Origin: an uncultured Eubacteriales bacterium
GTDB lineage: Bacteria; Bacillota; Clostridia; Oscillospirales; Acutalibacteraceae
Reading direction: 5' to 3'
Length of the DNA stretch: 6,959 nt
Assembly (NCBI GenBank): GCA_900321905.1
Contig: ONXZ01000052.1
Coordinates: 1-6,959 of the forward strand
Shown here: positions 5,657 through 6,959 of the stretch, piece by piece
Numbering within the stretch: the stretch's first letter is position 1
Layout: each line of letters begins with the position of its first letter
The notes under the pieces: generated by a model
What the model saw: the letters and a program-made list of their open reading frames with translations, nothing else
Databases searched by the model: none
What the model was told of the DNA's origin: nothing
Program-made: the position numbers and the translations under genes

Positions 5657-6571
5657 TTAATTACTGTTTTTATTTACAACTATAATACCGATAACCGCAA
5701 GCACAAGCGCAGGTACTGCGAGCAGCCCTGAAACCGCCGAGCCGCTGTCAAAAATCAGTGACAGCACAAAGCCGAAAACAGGCGTTAAAAATCCGCATAC
5801 CGCCACGCGCGACACATCGTTGTATTTTATCAGTATGCTCCAAAGCGAGTATGCAAGCGCGGACACGAGCATGAGATACACAGTTATGCCAACACCTGTG
5901 CCGACGAAATTATCAATCCTGCCGCCTGCGAGCAGACCGACGGCAATCATAACTGCGCCGCCGAGCATAAACTGACAACCTGAAAGCATTGCAGGGTCAG
6001 CGTCAACGCTGTATTTTTTCATAAACACTGACGAGAACGCATAAGACACAGACGAGAGCAGAATAAATCCTTCGCCAAGGAGCGAGCCGCCGCTTTTAAA
6101 AGCGTCAAGACTGACGAGGATTACACCTGCAAAGCCGAGTAAGCAACCAATGATTTTGGAAGCAGTCAGTTTTTCCTGCTTAAACAGAAGTGCGGCAATC
6201 AGAAGCGCAAAAAACACGCTTGTAGAATTGACTACCGACGCCCTGCTGCCGCTTGTAAACGCAAGACCCAAATAGAAAAACAGATACTGCAGTATTGTCT
6301 GAAACACGGACAGCACAACGATTTTTGGGATATCCCGTTTTTTGGGGATAAGCGCTTTTTTGCCGATAAATGAGAATATAATCAGTGTCAAAACGCCTGC
6401 GCCGAAAAAGCGTATACCTGCAAAAAGAATGATTGAAAATGTATCTCCGCTCTCAATACCAAGCGCGTTGTAGCCAAAGCGTATAGCAGGAAAAGCCGAC
6501 CCCCAGAGAAGGCAGCAAAACGCAGCAATGAGCCAGAGAATATAAGGTTTTGTCAGCGCAGATTTTTTCAT
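5657..6571 (-). CDS. EamA/DMT-superfamily transporter (RhaT-like)
   Basis: The protein is an inner-membrane permease of the drug/metabolite transporter superfamily; the substrate cannot be read from the sequence. It is 304 aa with about ten hydrophobic helices (roughly 11-30, 45-67, 82-104, 109-130, 137-155, 163-185, 195-216, 227-248, 257-275, 282-299), the two-EamA-repeat layout. The first repeat carries the usual LLWGSAFPAIRF (21-32) and the block TSGSRASVVNSTSVFFALL...FKQEKLTASKIIG (106-142). The second repeat has TPVFGFVLSLIF (263-274), but the normally conserved Gly-Glu after it is replaced by DSGS. The tail is short and basic/polar (VNKNSN). The ATG lacks a clear ribosome site: GTTAGTTTTAGT precedes it, right after a GC hairpin. 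The alarmone synthetase gene starts 56 nt downstream and may be in the same transcript. Confidence 0.92.
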   Translation of the reverse strand: MKKSALTKPYILWLIAAFCCLLWGSAFPAIRFGYNALGIESGDTFSIILFAGIRFFGAGVLTLIIFSFIGKKALIPKKRDIPKIVVLSVFQTILQYLFFYLGLAFTSGSRASVVNSTSVFFALLIAALLFKQEKLTASKIIGCLLGFAGVILVSLDAFKSGGSLLGEGFILLSSVSYAFSSVFMKKYSVDADPAMLSGCQFMLGGAVMIAVGLLAGGRIDNFVGTGVGITVYLMLVSALAYSLWSILIKYNDVSRVAVCGFLTPVFGFVLSLIFDSGSAVSGLLAVPALVLAVIGIIVVNKNSN

Positions 6572-6603
6572 ACTAAAACTAACGGGGCGGATATCTCCGC
6601 CCC
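6572..6603 (-). terminator. GC-rich hairpin between the partial gene and the EamA transporter
   Basis: On the minus strand GGGGCGGA-GATA-TCCGCCCC (6603-6584) forms an 8-bp perfect stem 17 nt after the stop codon of the upstream gene. It is followed by GTTAGTTTTAG, a broken T-run, so termination is likely but may be leaky. The next gene's ATG lies only 12 nt past the hairpin, so the stem would sit in the leader of any read-through transcript. Confidence 0.65.
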
Positions 6604-6620
6604 TTGTAAATGCGTGTTAA

Positions 6621-6959
6621 TTATTTTTTAACGATGTTTCTTGATTCTTTAAGGAATTCGTCAGAAGCCGGGAAGTGGTTCTTATAAACGATGTCCATTG
6701 ACGCGCTCTTGTTTTTAAGAACTGCAACGTTTGCGTGCTTAACGTCAATATGTACGTCCATTTCGTAATCAGCCTCAACAACTTCTTTTGTCTTTGTGTT
6801 AACCTTAACGGTACCTGAACCGCCTGCGTAGTTAACTACAAAGTTATCCTGAATTGTACCCTCTGAGAATGAGAGAATTTTGATTGATTCAACAGTGCTG
6901 CTGATATCGCCAAGTACGTTGAAGAAACGACCCTGTGAGTCATCGCCGCGGGTACTCAT
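6621..6959 (-). CDS. C-terminal part of an unrecognised protein (5' end at or beyond the window edge)
   Basis: The last 112 codons and a TAA stop are visible. The first in-window codon is ATG at the very edge (6957-6959), but without upstream sequence neither a ribosome site nor a true start can be judged, and the gene probably continues past the edge. The residues alternate polar and hydrophobic in beta-strand fashion (IQDNFVVNYAGGSGTVKVNT, EADYEMDVHIDV), then a helical basic end (SDEFLKESRNIVKK). The repeated strand pattern recalls beta-rich extracytoplasmic domains of clostridial secreted or lipoproteins, but no signal sequence can be seen and I recognise no named family. Coding use looks like its neighbours. 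The stop is followed by a likely terminator hairpin, so this is the end of its transcription unit. Confidence 0.75.
   Translation of the reverse strand: MSTRGDDSQGRFFNVLGDISSTVESIKILSFSEGTIQDNFVVNYAGGSGTVKVNTKTKEVVEADYEMDVHIDVKHANVAVLKNKSASMDIVYKNHFPASDEFLKESRNIVKK

Noticed and set aside
1..6959. CRISPR array, tRNA, rRNA, transposase or toxin-antitoxin pair
   Set aside because: No regularly spaced repeats, tRNA-like cloverleaf, rRNA segment, transposase motif or small paired genes were seen on either strand.

Overview
The window looks like chromosome from a low-to-mid GC Clostridia-type Firmicute, probably of the Ruminococcaceae/Oscillospiraceae kind. The grounds are the protein family variants, the strong AGGAGG-type ribosome sites in front of most genes, the gene order SRP RNA - dnaX - ebfC - recR (seen in Bacillus and relatives), and interspersed palindromic repeats of a sort common in gut Clostridia. 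The genus cannot be named from this sequence. Every gene I support is on the minus strand, so transcription runs from high to low coordinates.

In the direction of transcription the window opens with the 3' part of an unrecognised gene (6959-6621), closed by a GC-rich hairpin (6584-6603). Next is a ten-helix EamA/DMT-family transporter (6571-5657). After a 56-bp gap that holds an 8-bp inverted repeat comes a tight three-gene unit: a small RelA/SpoT-type alarmone synthetase (5600-4992), an OmpR/PhoB-type response regulator (4989-4318) and a membrane histidine kinase (4313-3105), with 2-nt and 4-nt spacings. This suggests that production of a stringent-response nucleotide is wired to one membrane sensor.

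Directly after the kinase stop codon lies a textbook sigma-A promoter (TTGATT, 17 bp, TATAAT; 3063-3091). It serves a small signal recognition particle RNA (ffs, about 2903-3049) that folds as one long hairpin and is followed by an intrinsic terminator (2866-2892). The terminator's U-run abuts the Shine-Dalgarno of dnaX (2851-1172, DNA polymerase III tau). dnaX is followed 11 nt later by ebfC/ybaB (1160-816) and then by recR (700-104). The dnaX-ebfC-recR group joins clamp loading, a nucleoid-associated DNA-binding protein and recombinational repair.

The usually compact ebfC-recR junction is here split by a 115-bp non-coding stretch with two strong palindromes, and recR is also followed by a repeat-like stretch (1-103) with another palindrome and TGATGA-type short repeats. 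I found no CRISPR array, tRNA, rRNA, transposase or phage gene. Nothing here is clearly a new defence or mobile system. The most interesting points are the alarmone synthetase/two-component operon, the unusual SRP RNA and its coupling to dnaX, and the repeats around recR.
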